A stretch of DNA of 64,000 nt from Galeruca laticollis (lineage: Eukaryota; Arthropoda; Insecta; Coleoptera; Chrysomelidae), in NCBI GenBank assembly GCA_963921935.1, contig OY998176.1, forward strand, positions 137,838,299 to 137,902,298, given 5' to 3'. Of this stretch, positions 1 through 11,311 are shown one piece after another. The notes beneath the pieces were generated by a model. The model did no database searches and was not told the origin of the DNA. It saw only the letters and a program-made list of their open reading frames with translations. The position numbers were made by a program, and so were the translations under genes. Every line of letters starts with the position of its first letter. Positions within the stretch are counted from its first letter, which is position 1.

Positions 1-343
1 AAAAAGATGTCCAGGATATCTCCATAGGGCTAATAATATCTAAACTTTAATATTTGTAACATCACATCTTCTTCTCCTTTTTTTCTATTAAAATATATTA
101 AGACAATCACTAGGTAGGTCACTTCTTGGTCTAGCCAAAATAATTATTAAACATCAGATATGCTTCAAATGAAATGTAGCTTCTGTTATTCTGACGATGA
201 TATTTAATATCGAAACAATTGTCAATTATCTTAGAATTTTTAAAATCCTTTCAATATATTTTGGAATTAACTAGAAACAGTGAGTTTCATTTAAAACAGT
301 AAAATGAGTAGATTCTACGAAGTAAGGGTCGAGAGAGTTAATT
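1..343 (+). repeat. HHR-bearing short interspersed repeat, copy A (5' end outside window)
   Basis: Reads as the reverse complement of the 374-bp insertion at 13002-13375 along its whole length, with scattered substitutions and small indels. The left end is cut by the window. The right end is placed at the AATT after the shared GGTCGAGA block, matching the end of copy B. It contains a hammerhead core (separate entry), no ORF, and no visible tRNA-like A or B box, so it does not look like a tRNA-derived SINE. Copies A and B face each other over about 12.7 kb. It could be a solo Penelope-type terminal repeat, a retrozyme-like element or an unclassified non-autonomous retroelement. Confidence 0.75.
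178..240 (+). ncRNA. hammerhead ribozyme motif (type I), copy A
   Basis: Core CTGACGA at 191-197 fits the CUGANGA consensus. Stem II GATAT/ATATC with loop TTA (199-211) is followed by GAAA (212-215). Helix III is the perfect 8-nt palindrome ACAATTGT (215-222), then H17 = C223, so the predicted cut is between 223 and 224. Helix I can form AUU/AAU next to the core plus UUCU/AGAA beyond an internal loop. Copy B has a different stem II that still pairs. Seen: all core residues. Inferred: activity, probably as a dimer because helix III has no loop. Confidence 0.72.
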
Positions 344-377
344 TCATTACCAATTTTATGATTGAATAATATTCAAA

Positions 378-748
378 GCGTCCTACAGATACAACTTAAT
401 GACTTTAAGCACACCAGAGCTAGTACAACGGATGCTATGGTACCTGAATTGCCATATTTTACATCCTTTTTGGTGGGGAAATTTTGGGTTGCTATCTCCA
501 TACAGCTTCAGGAGTGTATATACAAGTGACCAATTTTAAAATTGGATATTTTTCACGGTGTCTCACAGATGTACCTTATTGATTTTCAGCTGACTAGAGC
601 GAGTACAGCGGGTCCTATAAATCCAGATATACTACATTCTTGGTTATTTTGGGAGAAATTTCAGTTAGTTAACACGATACATCCCACGAAAAGTATACAA
701 GTGACAATTTTATGCTAGACTACTTTCCAGGGCATCTCACAGATGCGG
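378..748. repeat. diverged tandem repeat, about 2.1 units of 174-180 bp
   Basis: Unit 1 (378-557) begins GCGTCCTACAGAT and unit 2 (558-731) begins GTGTCTCACAGAT. They share in the same order a CAGAT block, an 'AGAGCNAGTACA' block, 'GG(A/T)(G/C)CTAT', and 'AGTGTATATACAAGTGAC/AAAGTATACAAGTGAC'. A third start, GCATCTCACAGAT, lies at 732-744 before the similarity ends. The units are clearly related but old. No coding potential was seen. Confidence 0.6.
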
Positions 749-1545
749 AAAAGTTAGTTTAAATCTTTAAAACCGTTTATTTTCATATAATGTCCAAGGA
801 TTTTTCATCACTAGTTTCCTTCTCTAGTCGGCCACTTTTAGAGCAATTTTTAGTTAGTGCAATTTCTTTAAAAGGTTTCACAATTATCCAATATGCTGTT
901 ATAGTAAAATAAAATCTTATCATAAAAAATATGCTCACAACCACAATAGCCAATAATAGTAAAATAAATGATCAATGTACATTGAACATTTCTTCGGTCG
1001 GGAATTATTAATAATACCATGATTGGACCTTAAACATGAGGATAGTTCAACCTTTTTTCTAAATAATTGTGAGAGATACAGTTACCAAACAGAATAAAAC
1101 TATAAGAGAATATTCAAATATGATAATTTGATGTACAAATGAAAGAACAGGCTTTTCTACATGACAAAGCAGAAATTGTTAAGCTGCTTTATAGCTCAAG
1201 AGCTTGTGCAGTGTCATGTATAAAATGTATACATGCATTGTCTTCTTCATGTGCCTCGACGGTATAATCTATGGCGATCACCATAACGATTGCTTTATGG
1301 TCATGTCTTGAATTTCGTATACCGATACAGTCTGACGTACTTTTAACGAAAGAAACATGTTTTCTGTTAGAAAGAAATATTCAAAATCACCAGATTTGTA
1401 GATGTGATCTCTCTGTGTGATGTTTTTTTGTTTTTAAGTTGTTGTTGTCTGTCAAGTTTTGACAATAAAATTAATTTTGCAGTTTACGTTTTCAAGTAGT
1501 ATTTCATTAGTAAAATTAGGCTGTTCTTCCATTTAAAAACCATTA
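749..1545. other. non-coding; may contain the Copia 5' LTR, not delimited
   Basis: No ORF or repeat was recognised. It lies immediately upstream of a Copia-type primer binding site, so its right part should be the 5' LTR. No matching 3' LTR exists downstream of the truncated pol, so the LTR start cannot be fixed. Confidence 0.4.
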
Positions 1546-1558
1546 GGTTATGGGCCCA
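1546..1558 (+). promoter_or_regulatory. Copia-type primer binding site
   Basis: GGTTATGGGCCCA matches the internal initiator-tRNA-Met primer site known for Drosophila copia, where a tRNA half-molecule primes reverse transcription. It lies about 70 bp before the gag start at 1628, which is the expected place. Confidence 0.75.
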
Positions 1559-1627
1559 TGAGTTGTTTAAGACAGACTGTGTGAAAAGTGAAGCGGAAAC
1601 ATAAGGCTGCAGTAAAACCATACAGTA

Positions 1628-4600
1628 ATGGAATCGTCATCTGAAAATTCAAGATTTGGAATTGCCAAATTGGATAACAGTAATTATCAACCATGGAAAT
1701 TCAAAATGAAGATGATGTTGATTAGAGGAAGGTTGTCGACAAACAAAAACCAGAGACTTCAGATAAAAATTGGTCAAGTTTGAATGAGGAAGCACAAAGT
1801 TCTATATCCTTATCAGTAGAAAATAACCAAATAATCTACATCTGTAATTGTACATCAGCTAATGATATGTGGGATATTCTACAAAAGGTTCACGAACTGA
1901 ATTTATCCAATAAGATTTATTTACTGTGAAAATTATACCATGTCAAACTTGAACCTGAACAAAATATGTCGTAATACATAAGAACAACTTTGGAAATGAT
2001 CGAAATGTCAAGAGGTATCGGTGAAGAGATAAAAGACTTTCACGTAGCAGCACTTTTATTGGGTGGTCCCCCAGAAAAATTCGAAACTTCAGTTACAGCC
2101 CTAGATGCTAGACCCGACGATGAACTCACTCTAAAATATGTGAAAGAACAATTAATGGATGAGTTCAATTGAAAGCAAGGAAACGACAGTGAAAAGGTAG
2201 AGAAACTGCATATTGAAGACATATAACAAGCAGAAAAAAGAGACAGCAAGTAGATTCGATAAAGAATGTTTCATCTGTTAAAAAAAGGTTCATATTCAGA
2301 AAGACTGTTATTTCCGTAAAAAAAATATTCAAAGAAGCAATGAAAAGACTCATAAAAATGATAAAATTGCTAAGAATGCAGTAGAAGAATTCAGAAAGAC
2401 TATTATTTCCGTAAAAAGAATATTCAAAGAAGCAATGAAAAGACTCAAAAAAATGATAAAATTGCAAAGTTTGCAGTAGAAGAATTCTGTTTTTGTGAAG
2501 GTAACCGGAATTCGAACGATTCTGGAGCTTCTAATCATATAACAACCAACAAAAATTTCTTCGTCAACCTCCAATGTGCCGATGGAAATTTTGGTTACAA
2601 ATGGTCAAGAAATGGTATGTTCAGGAATTGGAAATGGATACCTTACATGTCAAGTCGAGGAAAAATGTCAAAATGTTTATGTCACAGATGTTTCATATGT
2701 GTCTCAATCACGAAGTTATCTATTATCTGTGATGAGACTAACAGAAAAAGGATTCAACGTTTTGATCAACAACATTGTTTAGTAGAAATGGGCGAGGAAA
2801 ATATTGCTATGGGAATAATTGAGAATGGTATTTACAGATTATGATTGAAGTCAGATGAGCGAGCAAATATAACAACACAACGTCGGCATAAAAATTGTAT
2901 TCACGCATGGCATAAACGATTAAGTCATAAAAATCCGTTCGATATCAAAAGACTTATATCACATTATCTAGCCTCAGGAATAAAAATCGAACATTGCCAT
3001 GAAATTATGAATTGTGTCAGTTGCATAAAAGAAAAACTAACAAAGAAACCATTTTTGAGGAATGTCTATATTTCATACATTTTGATGTTTGTGGTCCGAT
3101 AAAAACAGAAACCCCAGGAAAGAAACATTATTTTTTCACATTTATTGGTGCCCACTCCCGTTATACCATATTAAACGTCCTACATTCATACAGAATGTTC
3201 AGATTTGCTAATGAAGGAGAGTATTGTGGATGTGGATCAGCAGTTCTAGGTTTTCTGAAGAAGAAAGGTATTTCCTTTCGAATTACAGTTCCGTATTGGC
3301 CCGAACAAAATGGCATAGCAGAACGTGAAAATCGAACCTTATGCGAAGCAACAAGGATTGCCGAATAAATAATGGGGTGAAGCAATTGCCACAGCGAATT
3401 ATCTTAAAAATCTCCTTCCTACAAAAGCTATCGAATCTACTCCATATGAACTGTGGAATTTAGAAAACCCAAATGATGGTCCTGAGAGTTGGTACGAAAT
3501 AATGAGATTACCAAAAAATGAAAAATTGAAATGGATAATTGCTATAGAAGATGAAATGGAATCATTCAGGAAGAAAGGCGTATGGACGCTGACCGAGCTA
3601 TCTCCGAACAAATAGTTATAAAATGTAAGTGGATTTTGAAGACAGAAAACAACTCAAATGGTGGAATAATGAAATATGAGGCTCGTTTAGTCGCAAAAGG
3701 TTACACACAAAAATATGGGGAGGACTATGATAGTATTTTCGCTCCGGTGAAAAGACAAACGACTTTTCGAATACTGTTGTCAATAGCAGCTGTTCGTAAC
3801 TTTAAAATCAGGTATTATGATATAAAAACCGCATATTTGAATGATCTGTCGAATGAAGAGATTTAAACGTCCCAACCAGAAGGTTATATAAATGAAAATG
3901 ATTCCCATCTTGTACGTAAACTCCAGAAGGCAGTATACGGTTTGAAGCATTCCGCGAAAGCATGGAATGATACTATAAGCGGAAAACTCTTGGAATGTGG
4001 ATTTGAACACAGTAAAAATGATCAGTGCCTCTATATGAAAATGAAGAGAGGGACTATACTTTATGTATTGTTATATGTTGATGATTTGTGTATATGTCAT
4101 GAAAATCATGAAGTGATACAATGGATTGGAGATAAACTCAGTGAGAGTTTCGAAACGGTCAACTAAGGAAATATTTCATCATATTTGGGGATCAGGGTTC
4201 AAAGAACTGAAGATGGAACCTTTCTACTGGATCAAAATTCGAAAATTTACATCTTTCTCAGAGAGAATGGATGGGAAAATGCCTCCTGTGTAACTACTCC
4301 AATGGATACAGAGTACCCCAAATTCGATACAAATTCCCCTTTATTACCCAATAATTAAAAACATAGAAAAGCAGTGGGGGCACTGCTATATCTTTCAACT
4401 ACAACCCGTCCGGATATATCTCTTGCTCTGGGATATTTGTGCAGGCGAGTAAGTCAGCTAAGTCAGAATGATTGGGATGCCGTCAAGAGAGTGCTCCAAT
4501 AGCTGAAGGTTACAAGTAAAAATAAACTGAAATTTAGTTCGAATACTGAATTGACCTATATGATGGGCTAGCAAGAAGCAATCTTCAGTAGCCCTATCAT

Positions 4601-4796
4601 CTACAGAGGCTGAATATATATCAGCCGCCTTGGCAAGCCAGGAAATAGTTTGGTCAGGAAGACTTTTAGAAGATTTCGAAATACTTTGTGGAAATGCAAA
4701 TGTCCTTTATGAAGACAATCAAGGTTGTATCAATCTAGCCACCAATGAAAAGTCTACTTGCAGAACGAAGCAAATCGATGTAAGATTCCATCATTT
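1628..4796 (+). pseudogene. Ty1/Copia retrotransposon gag-pol, degenerate
   Basis: A single Copia polyprotein in the canonical order, broken by many frameshifts and stops. Gag starts at ATG 1628 with an LDNSNYQPWKFKMK motif. A zinc-knuckle remnant lies near 2260-2310. Aspartic protease shows NDSGASNHI (about 2515-2545). GAG-pre-integrase shows HAWHKRLSHKNP (about 2905). The integrase core shows FDVCGPI (about 3080) and QNGIAERENRT (about 3305). RT includes KARLVAKGYTQ-like residues (3690-3720) and an intact YVDD (about 4075). RNase H ends at KQIDVRFHHF (about 4795). The second integrase catalytic aspartate region reads RFANEGEY instead of the usual RSDNGGEY, and spacing to the first Asp is short, indicating an internal deletion. 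Homology stops abruptly near 4796 and no 3' LTR follows. Non-functional. Confidence 0.93.
2295..2484 (+). repeat. 95-bp tandem duplication inside Copia gag
   Basis: 2295-2389 and 2390-2484 are near-identical direct copies, both starting TTCAGAAAGACT and ending with GTAGAA. The unit starts within the zinc-knuckle region of Gag, so the nucleic-acid-binding motif is interrupted. It probably arose by slippage after the element died. Confidence 0.85.
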
Positions 4797-6639
4797 TCTT
4801 CCTACTCCTCTTCTACCTTCATTTTTTAACTAATGATCAGCTTCAAGAACCTTTATGACTTCTCAAGACATGGCCCAGTTAAGACATCTTCCTATGTTTA
4901 GCACTCCTTAGTAATTTTCTATTCTTGTTGATTCGTCCTAGTACTTCTTCGCTGGATACGCTGTCCAAGGTATTCTAAACGTTCATATATGTATTCAATT
5001 TCCTAATTGGATTTATTGTTGATAATAACAATAACCAATATTTGCCACCAAGAGGTTTTCTTCATTCCTATTCTGCATTTAATTTCTCTTGCTGGATCCA
5101 GTTTGTCTGCTATGGTAGTCATCAAATTCAAGAATTGATGAACCCTCTCAATTAGAATTCCGTTTAATTGAAGTATAGCACTAGTATGTTAATTACTGCT
5201 GTAGACTGAAAATTTTGTTTCTTTCACGTTAATTTCATTGCTCATTTCTTCTTCCATATCATTCAATACGGTGAATAAGATCGAATACCAGTAGGTGTCT
5301 TATTTATAAAAAATGAAAATAGAAATATTTCAAATTAACGCATTGTTGCTCATTTGATTTAAATATGAAATTGAAAAATGCTGTCATCGTTTATATATAT
5401 GAATCAATAGAGCTTTTCTTTCATCCTGTATTGGAAAAATGTCCTTTTATGACGTGACTAATTTGAAATTTTTTGCGATTTTCATTATTAATTAAGTGGA
5501 ACAGCAGTAGGTACGTAGAACTTGGTTATAACATAAACTAATTAAATTATCTCCTTCTCAGTTTACTTGATATTTACTGGTGCTAAACTCATTAATTATT
5601 ATGACACAAAATCCCTTCCTCAGGGACATGCCTAAAAATAATCAAAATTAGTTTTTGTTTTTAGACGTCTTGTTGCGTTGTTGACAATACTTTCGTGACA
5701 GATGGAGCTTTCTCACGTTTTTCACATTGTTAGCATCGATGTAACAACACAAACAGAACATTTTTAACTCAGAAATAGAGGTTTTCATGCTCAATTTCGT
5801 TTGAACGCATTATTCTTAATATAATTGATAAAATATACGGTTATTGCAGAGAAAAACTGAACAATATTTGAGATATATTGTAATTTTTGTTTCAAATTTT
5901 CACTAATTAATAATTCATAAAAATAAGTATGTACCTCATGGGACTGATTTAATGTTTGCAATTTAATTAGAAGTTTGAGAAATAAAGAAACTCTCAAAAG
6001 TACGGGTTTATCCAAATAGAGTATAATGGAAATATTTAATGTATCAGTCTAGCCACTATTCCTTCCAGTAGTTTTTCCGCCAATTGACTATTCATTTTAG
6101 CTTGTTTTACGAGTGTTCTCCCAATATGTTTCTAACAGTGTCTGGAATACAAATAACAGCTGTCGTCAACCCTTAGAGACGTTTCCAAATAAGTAAACAT
6201 GACGCCTCTTCTTGAAAAGAAACGTGACTTGAGCGGTCCGACTAATTCAGGAAATTCGGTTGTATGATCTAAAGGAAAAAACTTTATTACGAAAGCATAG
6301 CATGTAGCTGGATGTTCTGAGGAATTTAGTAAAAGTTACTTCAACTAGACGAGAACACGAGTTACCAGTAATAATATTTACATAAGTCAAGTTGATTGAT
6401 ATCAAAAATGAGTAGTGAAAAGTGAAATTGTGTATATATCAATGGAGACTTGCATACAGGAGCATATGTATATCTTTATACAGAATTATAGTATTAAAAT
6501 ACGTTTGTGTTAAAAAAATTTTCCTAGATTGCCTTCACAAGAAATTTCTCCGCTTTCAAAAAAATGTAACAATTTTTAAAATTAGCGTCTGCTCTGGAAT
6601 GTTGAAATGCTGAAACAAGGAAATGAAATATTATACAAA
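4797..6639. other. non-coding, AT-rich, nothing recognised
   Basis: Both strands were read. Short ORFs here (for example near 5791-6015 and 6422-6613) show no recognisable motif and have the composition of random AT-rich sequence. No tandem repeat or terminal repeat was seen. Confidence 0.5.
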
Positions 6640-7180
6640 CTATAGACCTATTAGCTCAATTAGCTCAATTAGGTTTTGTCCCGAAAACAGTATAGATTTA
6701 TTCTTGGTGTTAGTACCAACGATGCAATGTATCACTTCACAAATGCTATAACAATGATTTTCCTTCTACCTTGTAGAAGCTTTTGATACGGTGCATCATA
6801 AACTACTTTCAAATGTTCTCGAACAGTATGAAGTTAGTGGCACCGTGTGGTTATTCTCAAGTTACATCTATAACAGAAAACGAATCCTCAAAACTGGAAG
6901 GATAGTAATATCCAGTTGATACAAATGGGGGTACTGTCTTGGAACCACTATTGTTCACGTCATTATATTAATTCTCTTCTACAACCTAATATAGAAGGTT
7001 CCATTATCTCTTACGCAGATGAAATTTACTTTGTAGCAACAAATACAACAATTTCTTTTGAAAGGAAAAGTAATGCGAATACAAAATTGTTGAATGTAAA
7101 AACAAAAATATCCTCATTAAAGAAGTCTGGTATACAGTCTTTGAAAAAATATATCTTGGGTGTTGCGTTCCAATGAGTTC
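6640..7180 (+). pseudogene. non-LTR (LINE) reverse transcriptase fragment
   Basis: Translating with frame changes gives RT blocks in order: a YRPIS block (about 6645), FVPK from the 'FGFR' region (about 6672), EAFDTVHHKLL (about 6778-6810, the palm block carrying the first catalytic Asp), a 'GVLSW' block in place of the usual GVPQGS (about 6920), and ISYADEI (about 7007-7026), where YADD reads YADE. No endonuclease or C-terminal part is attached. It resembles Jockey/R1-like LINEs. Heavily mutated. The right end lies just before the Gypsy target site at 7251. Confidence 0.75.
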
Positions 7181-7254
7181 GTAAAGAAAGGCTTGATTGA
7201 AAATCGAGATAGCATTAGATCTTCCCCTCGAATAGCTCGAAGTAGAGATACGCT

Positions 7255-7519
7255 AATTAAGGGTTACTGCCCGAAAAGTCACTTTTTAAAAAGATACTTT
7301 ATTGACAATACAACTACACAACTAAAACACAACATACACTATATTCAATACATTCAAATAATCGAACTTATATACTGAAATAAATGCAGCTATAGACTAA
7401 AAATATGCAATTCTGCAGAATCATCATTTGTTGTACAAACATGGATCAGCGGTCGTGAGTTATACCGGAAGCTCGAAGGTTAATACCATGCATGAACCAT
7501 GGGTCAGCGAACTGTAACT
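7255..7519 (-). repeat. Gypsy 3' LTR
   Basis: 265 bp; aligns along its whole length with the right LTR once the nested insertion is removed. It begins AGTTACAG on the minus strand, next to the PPT, and ends TTAATT. It is followed outside by CGCT, the target duplication. Confidence 0.93.
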
Positions 7520-7531
7520 TTTCCATCCCCT
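7520..7531 (-). promoter_or_regulatory. polypurine tract of the Gypsy element
   Basis: On the minus strand the bases directly upstream of the 3' LTR read AGGGGATGGAAA, a purine run of the type that primes plus-strand synthesis. Confidence 0.85.
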
Positions 7532-7539
7532 GAAGAAGT

Positions 7540-7799
7540 TTTGTAAGGGACGAACAAAACTGGTGGTGGTGATGGTGATGATGACACATCCTGATGAACC
7601 TCTGGTTCTTCTGGAGTTTTACGTTGACGTCCTCAAAGTTTATATAATCCCAGTATTATACAAATGGTTATGATGATGTAGATTGGAGTCATCCAGAAGT
7701 GTGTGATGTCTGTCTTTTGTTGATTGGTAGATATTGATTGTAGTCGTTCTTCTTCCCTGGTAAGGAGGTGAAGTTGGTATGTACATCTGTAGTGTAGGG
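7540..7799 (-). pseudogene. env C-terminal remnant (transmembrane stub)
   Basis: In one minus-strand frame, 7799-7633 encodes a charged stretch rich in Arg/Glu followed by a hydrophobic run of about 17 residues (Trp, Met, then Ile/Leu/Thr-rich), a TGA stop at 7635-7633, and then a Pro/Ser-rich tail running to the PPT. The position between integrase and 3' LTR, and the membrane-anchor-plus-tail pattern, fit the C-terminus of an errantivirus envelope protein. The signal peptide, surface part and fusion region are absent, so this element cannot encode an envelope. Confidence 0.65.
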
Positions 7800-7805
7800 T
7801 TCACA

Positions 7806-10800
7806 TTAGATTTGTTTGGCTGGTGTTTGACATTTTCCTTGTGTATAGTTGTATTTATATATTTCTTTGGTTTTTTCCCGATGGCCTTGTGTATAGTTGT
7901 TTAACAAAGCACTATCGTTGTCTATGTCAAAACGGTCTTGAGCGCCGAAATGACCATTCAGAACATCTATTGGTTTTTGTTTAGTTACAGAGTGAACAGA
8001 ACTGTTGTAACCCAAGATGGCATATAGCATTTGTTCCTCAATGCTTAAAGTTTTCTTCTTTGTTCTGAGGATTCTGATATGTTCCAGTATTGTGGAGTAG
8101 AAGCGTTCAACTATTCCATTCGACTGTGGGCTATCCGCAAATGTGTAATTAATTATAATCTTATGGGTGTCTACAAACTCTTACATAAGTCCATTCTTGA
8201 ACTCGGTACCGCTGTCAGCTACCATCATGTGTGGCATTCCATGATGTGTTACATAGATGAGGAGAGCATTTAGAACGTTGATAGAATTAGATCCTTCTAT
8301 CGGATAGGCTTGTCCATACTTGGAAAATGCATCGATAGTCAGAAACTTTTGACCATTTGCTTGGAAGGTATCGAGATGAATGATTTCCAAAGGTTTTGTT
8401 GGCGTTGGTGTTATCATTTATTTTTGGTTTTGGAGGTTTTCTGTCGTATTTGCTGGCTAGACAAGTATCACACAAATTGATAATTTCTTCAACATCTATC
8501 TTTAAGGTAGGCCAATAGTATAGTTTCCGAATTTGGTTTTCGGTTTCATTTATACCTCTGTGGTTGGTCTTTCCTTCATGGTATTGATTTATAATGTCTT
8601 TTTGTTTTTTGGGGCTATTAACATCTTCTAAAACTTGATTGCATTTTACTAAATCATAGGCCGTGCTCTTTAATGTTTCTCGTACTATGTTACAGAGAAG
8701 TGGATAAAGATCATCATTTTCGAAGTACAGAGCATATTTTTTTTTGGGATCGAGATAGTCTTTGAAGAGTTTGAAAAAATCTCCTTTTAAATTGTCTTTG
8801 CCAACTTGAACATAAATCCTTTTCTTATTAACAAAAGTTACTTCGGTAACTGGTGGAGCTGGACTATGGTTAACTAGTTTGAATATCACTTGATTATTGT
8901 AGTGATTTAGTGGTCTCTCGCTTATGGGAATTCCTAAGATAGGGTTTTCTTGGGCTGTATGTCTTGTTGCATTTGAATCAGAATCGTCTTCTCTTCCTTG
9001 AAGTAAGTCTTCTATAGTTGGAAGTTCTTCCATGTTTTGATTGTTTGACGAAGAGTGTTGCTTCTCACCTTCTTCTAGTAATTCTTTAATTATTTGGAGT
9101 TCTTTGGGATTTAGATGTTCTGTCGTGCGAAAACTTTTTGTTTCGATATCTTCTAAAGGATCGAGGATAGATCCTGGGTGATTGTACATTGATGCCGTGT
9201 CTTCGTTATCTAATTTACCCATTTCTTCTTGAAGGTGTTTGTCAAGTTCATGTGCGTTGATCTCAACTCTAGAGAGGGCGTCGGCGTTAGTATTAGATTT
9301 ACCTTTTTTATATGCAACTTCATAGTCGAACTCTTCCAATTGCAGTCGCCATCTTACTAATTTAGAATTTGGGTCCTTCGGTGAGAACAACCATTTGAGG
9401 GGTTGATGGTCTGATAGAATCTTGAATTTCCTTCCAAAAAGATACGAGCGGAAGTATTTAGTAGCCCATATTATTGCTAACATTTCTTTTTCTATAGTTG
9501 AGTATTTAATTTCTGTTTCGTTCAGAGTTCTGGACGCGTATGCAATTGGCTTGTCGTTGCCAATGGGACCTTGAAAAAGTACGGCTCCAATGGCGAAGTT
9601 GCTAGCATCTGTGGTGAGGTTGAATGGCTTCGTGAAGTCTGGATATTGAAGCAGTGGTTCATTGGTTAAGCGGTTCTTACAGGTCTTGATACATTCTAGG
9701 AATACTGGTGTGTGTTCTATTTTAGCATCTTTCTTCAAGCATGAAGTTAAAGGTTTCGTTATTCGAGCAAAGTATTTGATGAATTTTCTATAGTAGCCCA
9801 ATAATCCCAGAAATCCTCTGATTTCTTTGGCTGTTTTCGGAATTGGGTAGTCGACAATAGCTTTGATTATGTCTGGATTCGGCTTAGTTCCTTCTGGAGT
9901 CACAATGTGACCTAAAAACCTAACTTTCTTTTTCAGAAATTCACATTTGTCTACCTGTATCTTAAATCCCGCTTCTCTAAGTCTTTTGAAGATTCTCGTG
10001 AGATTGAGAAGATGTTCATGTAGGGATGTAGAAAAAACGATTATGTCATCCATATATACAAGACATATTTCTCCTTGCAATCCTTTGAGAACATTGTCCA
10101 TTACTCTTTGAAATGTTGCAGGGGCGTTCTTGAGTCCAAATGGCATTCTGAGGTATTCATAGTGATCATTCTGGACATTAAATGCAGTTTTAGGGATGTC
10201 TTCTGCCATTTCAATCTGGTGGAATCGACTAGCTAGGTCGAGGGTAGAGAAATACTGACATCTTCCTAGTTTGTCTATGATATCTGTGATGTTTGGGATT
10301 GGATACCTATCATCTATTGTCTCTCGTTAACTTTACGGTAGTCTACCACTATTCGCCATTTAATCCTTCCTGAGGCGTCGGGTTTCTTGGGGACGACCCA
10401 TATAGGTGATGACATAGTGATTGGCTTGGTCGAATGATTCCTTGGTCTAACATTGATGCTATTTGTTTTTGGACCTCTTCTTTATGAACGTGAGGATAGC
10501 GGTATGATTTGGTGTAAGTGGGAACTTTATCTCTTGTTCTGATGTTATGCTCAATTCGATTTGTGAAGGCGAGGGGTGACTCTGGATGATGGATTGAGGT
10601 GATCGGTTCTAAGTAGATGTTCGACATATGTCTTCTGGTACTCCTGAGGTATCATGTCGGCTGTGTAAAGATGGTAATCGGGTAAGTGGATCCCCGAACT
10701 TCTTACTGGATCTGTTATTGCTATCTGTATTGGTTCGTCTGTGGCATTGATAAGTTCTGTCCATGCTAGACCATTGGCTGATGTAGTTAGACTTTCGTTA

Positions 10801-11310
10801 AGGAAACCCCCTTGTATCTCTTGTTTCGGAAGTATGATAGTTCCTTGTGTTTCTTCAACGGGTACTCGGACTTGAGTAATTGTCTGTGGTTCGAGTTGGA
10901 TGGAGTAGAAGTGGGTTTTGATAATTTCATAATATTGAATAGGTAGAACAGAATTTTCTGTTACGAGTTCAGAATCAGGAAAATTGAGTTTTGCTTTTAG
11001 AAGCTTGAGATTATCAAGGCCTATTAGGCCATCAAAGGTTTTGTGGAATTTGAAGAGGTAGAATTTTAAATTTTCGTTCTTTTGGAATTCGGAAAATATG
11101 GGAATGTCAGCACAATAATCTTGGGAATGATTTTGGAAAATGGAGGTTACTATGAAAGGTTCATGTTTGATTTCATCATGGAAATATTTCGAGGCGATGT
11201 CGGGATTGAGGAAAGATTTGGTAGCACCAGTGTCGATAAGTAGTTTAAGAGGAGCGTCGGAGATGGTTATATAGGGTAGTTCCCTTTTATCTTGGTGAGA
11301 ATTAAGCTTT
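7806..11310 (-). pseudogene. Gypsy pol (protease-RT-RNase H-integrase), frameshifted
   Basis: The protease has IDTGATKSF (about 11245-11220). The RT N-terminus lies at 10627-10349, then after frameshifts the main block at 10209-8287 (640 codons without a stop). That block contains FGLKNAPATF, YMDDIIVFS (catalytic), the RNase H start LTTDASNFAIGAVL with DHQPLKWLF, and the integrase H2C2 finger (H...H...C..C near 8570-8440). The integrase core follows in other frames: DTFQANGQKFLTIDAFSKYG (about 8365) and ADSGTEF (about 8205) carry the two Asp, and SPQSNGIVERF (about 8120) carries the Glu. Frameshifts are evident near 10630, 10430, 10330 and 8410-8280. Typical 17.6-like pol; dead. Confidence 0.92.
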
Positions 11311-11311
11311 A

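Noticed and set aside
1329..1358. CTGACGT...GAAAGAAAC as another hammerhead
   Set aside because: Core positions 8-9 do not fit CUGANGA and stem II does not pair.
7531..7560. CTGAAGA followed by GAAC near the Gypsy PPT, hammerhead-like
   Set aside because: No GAAA and no palindromic helix III; the stretch is explained by the env tail and PPT.
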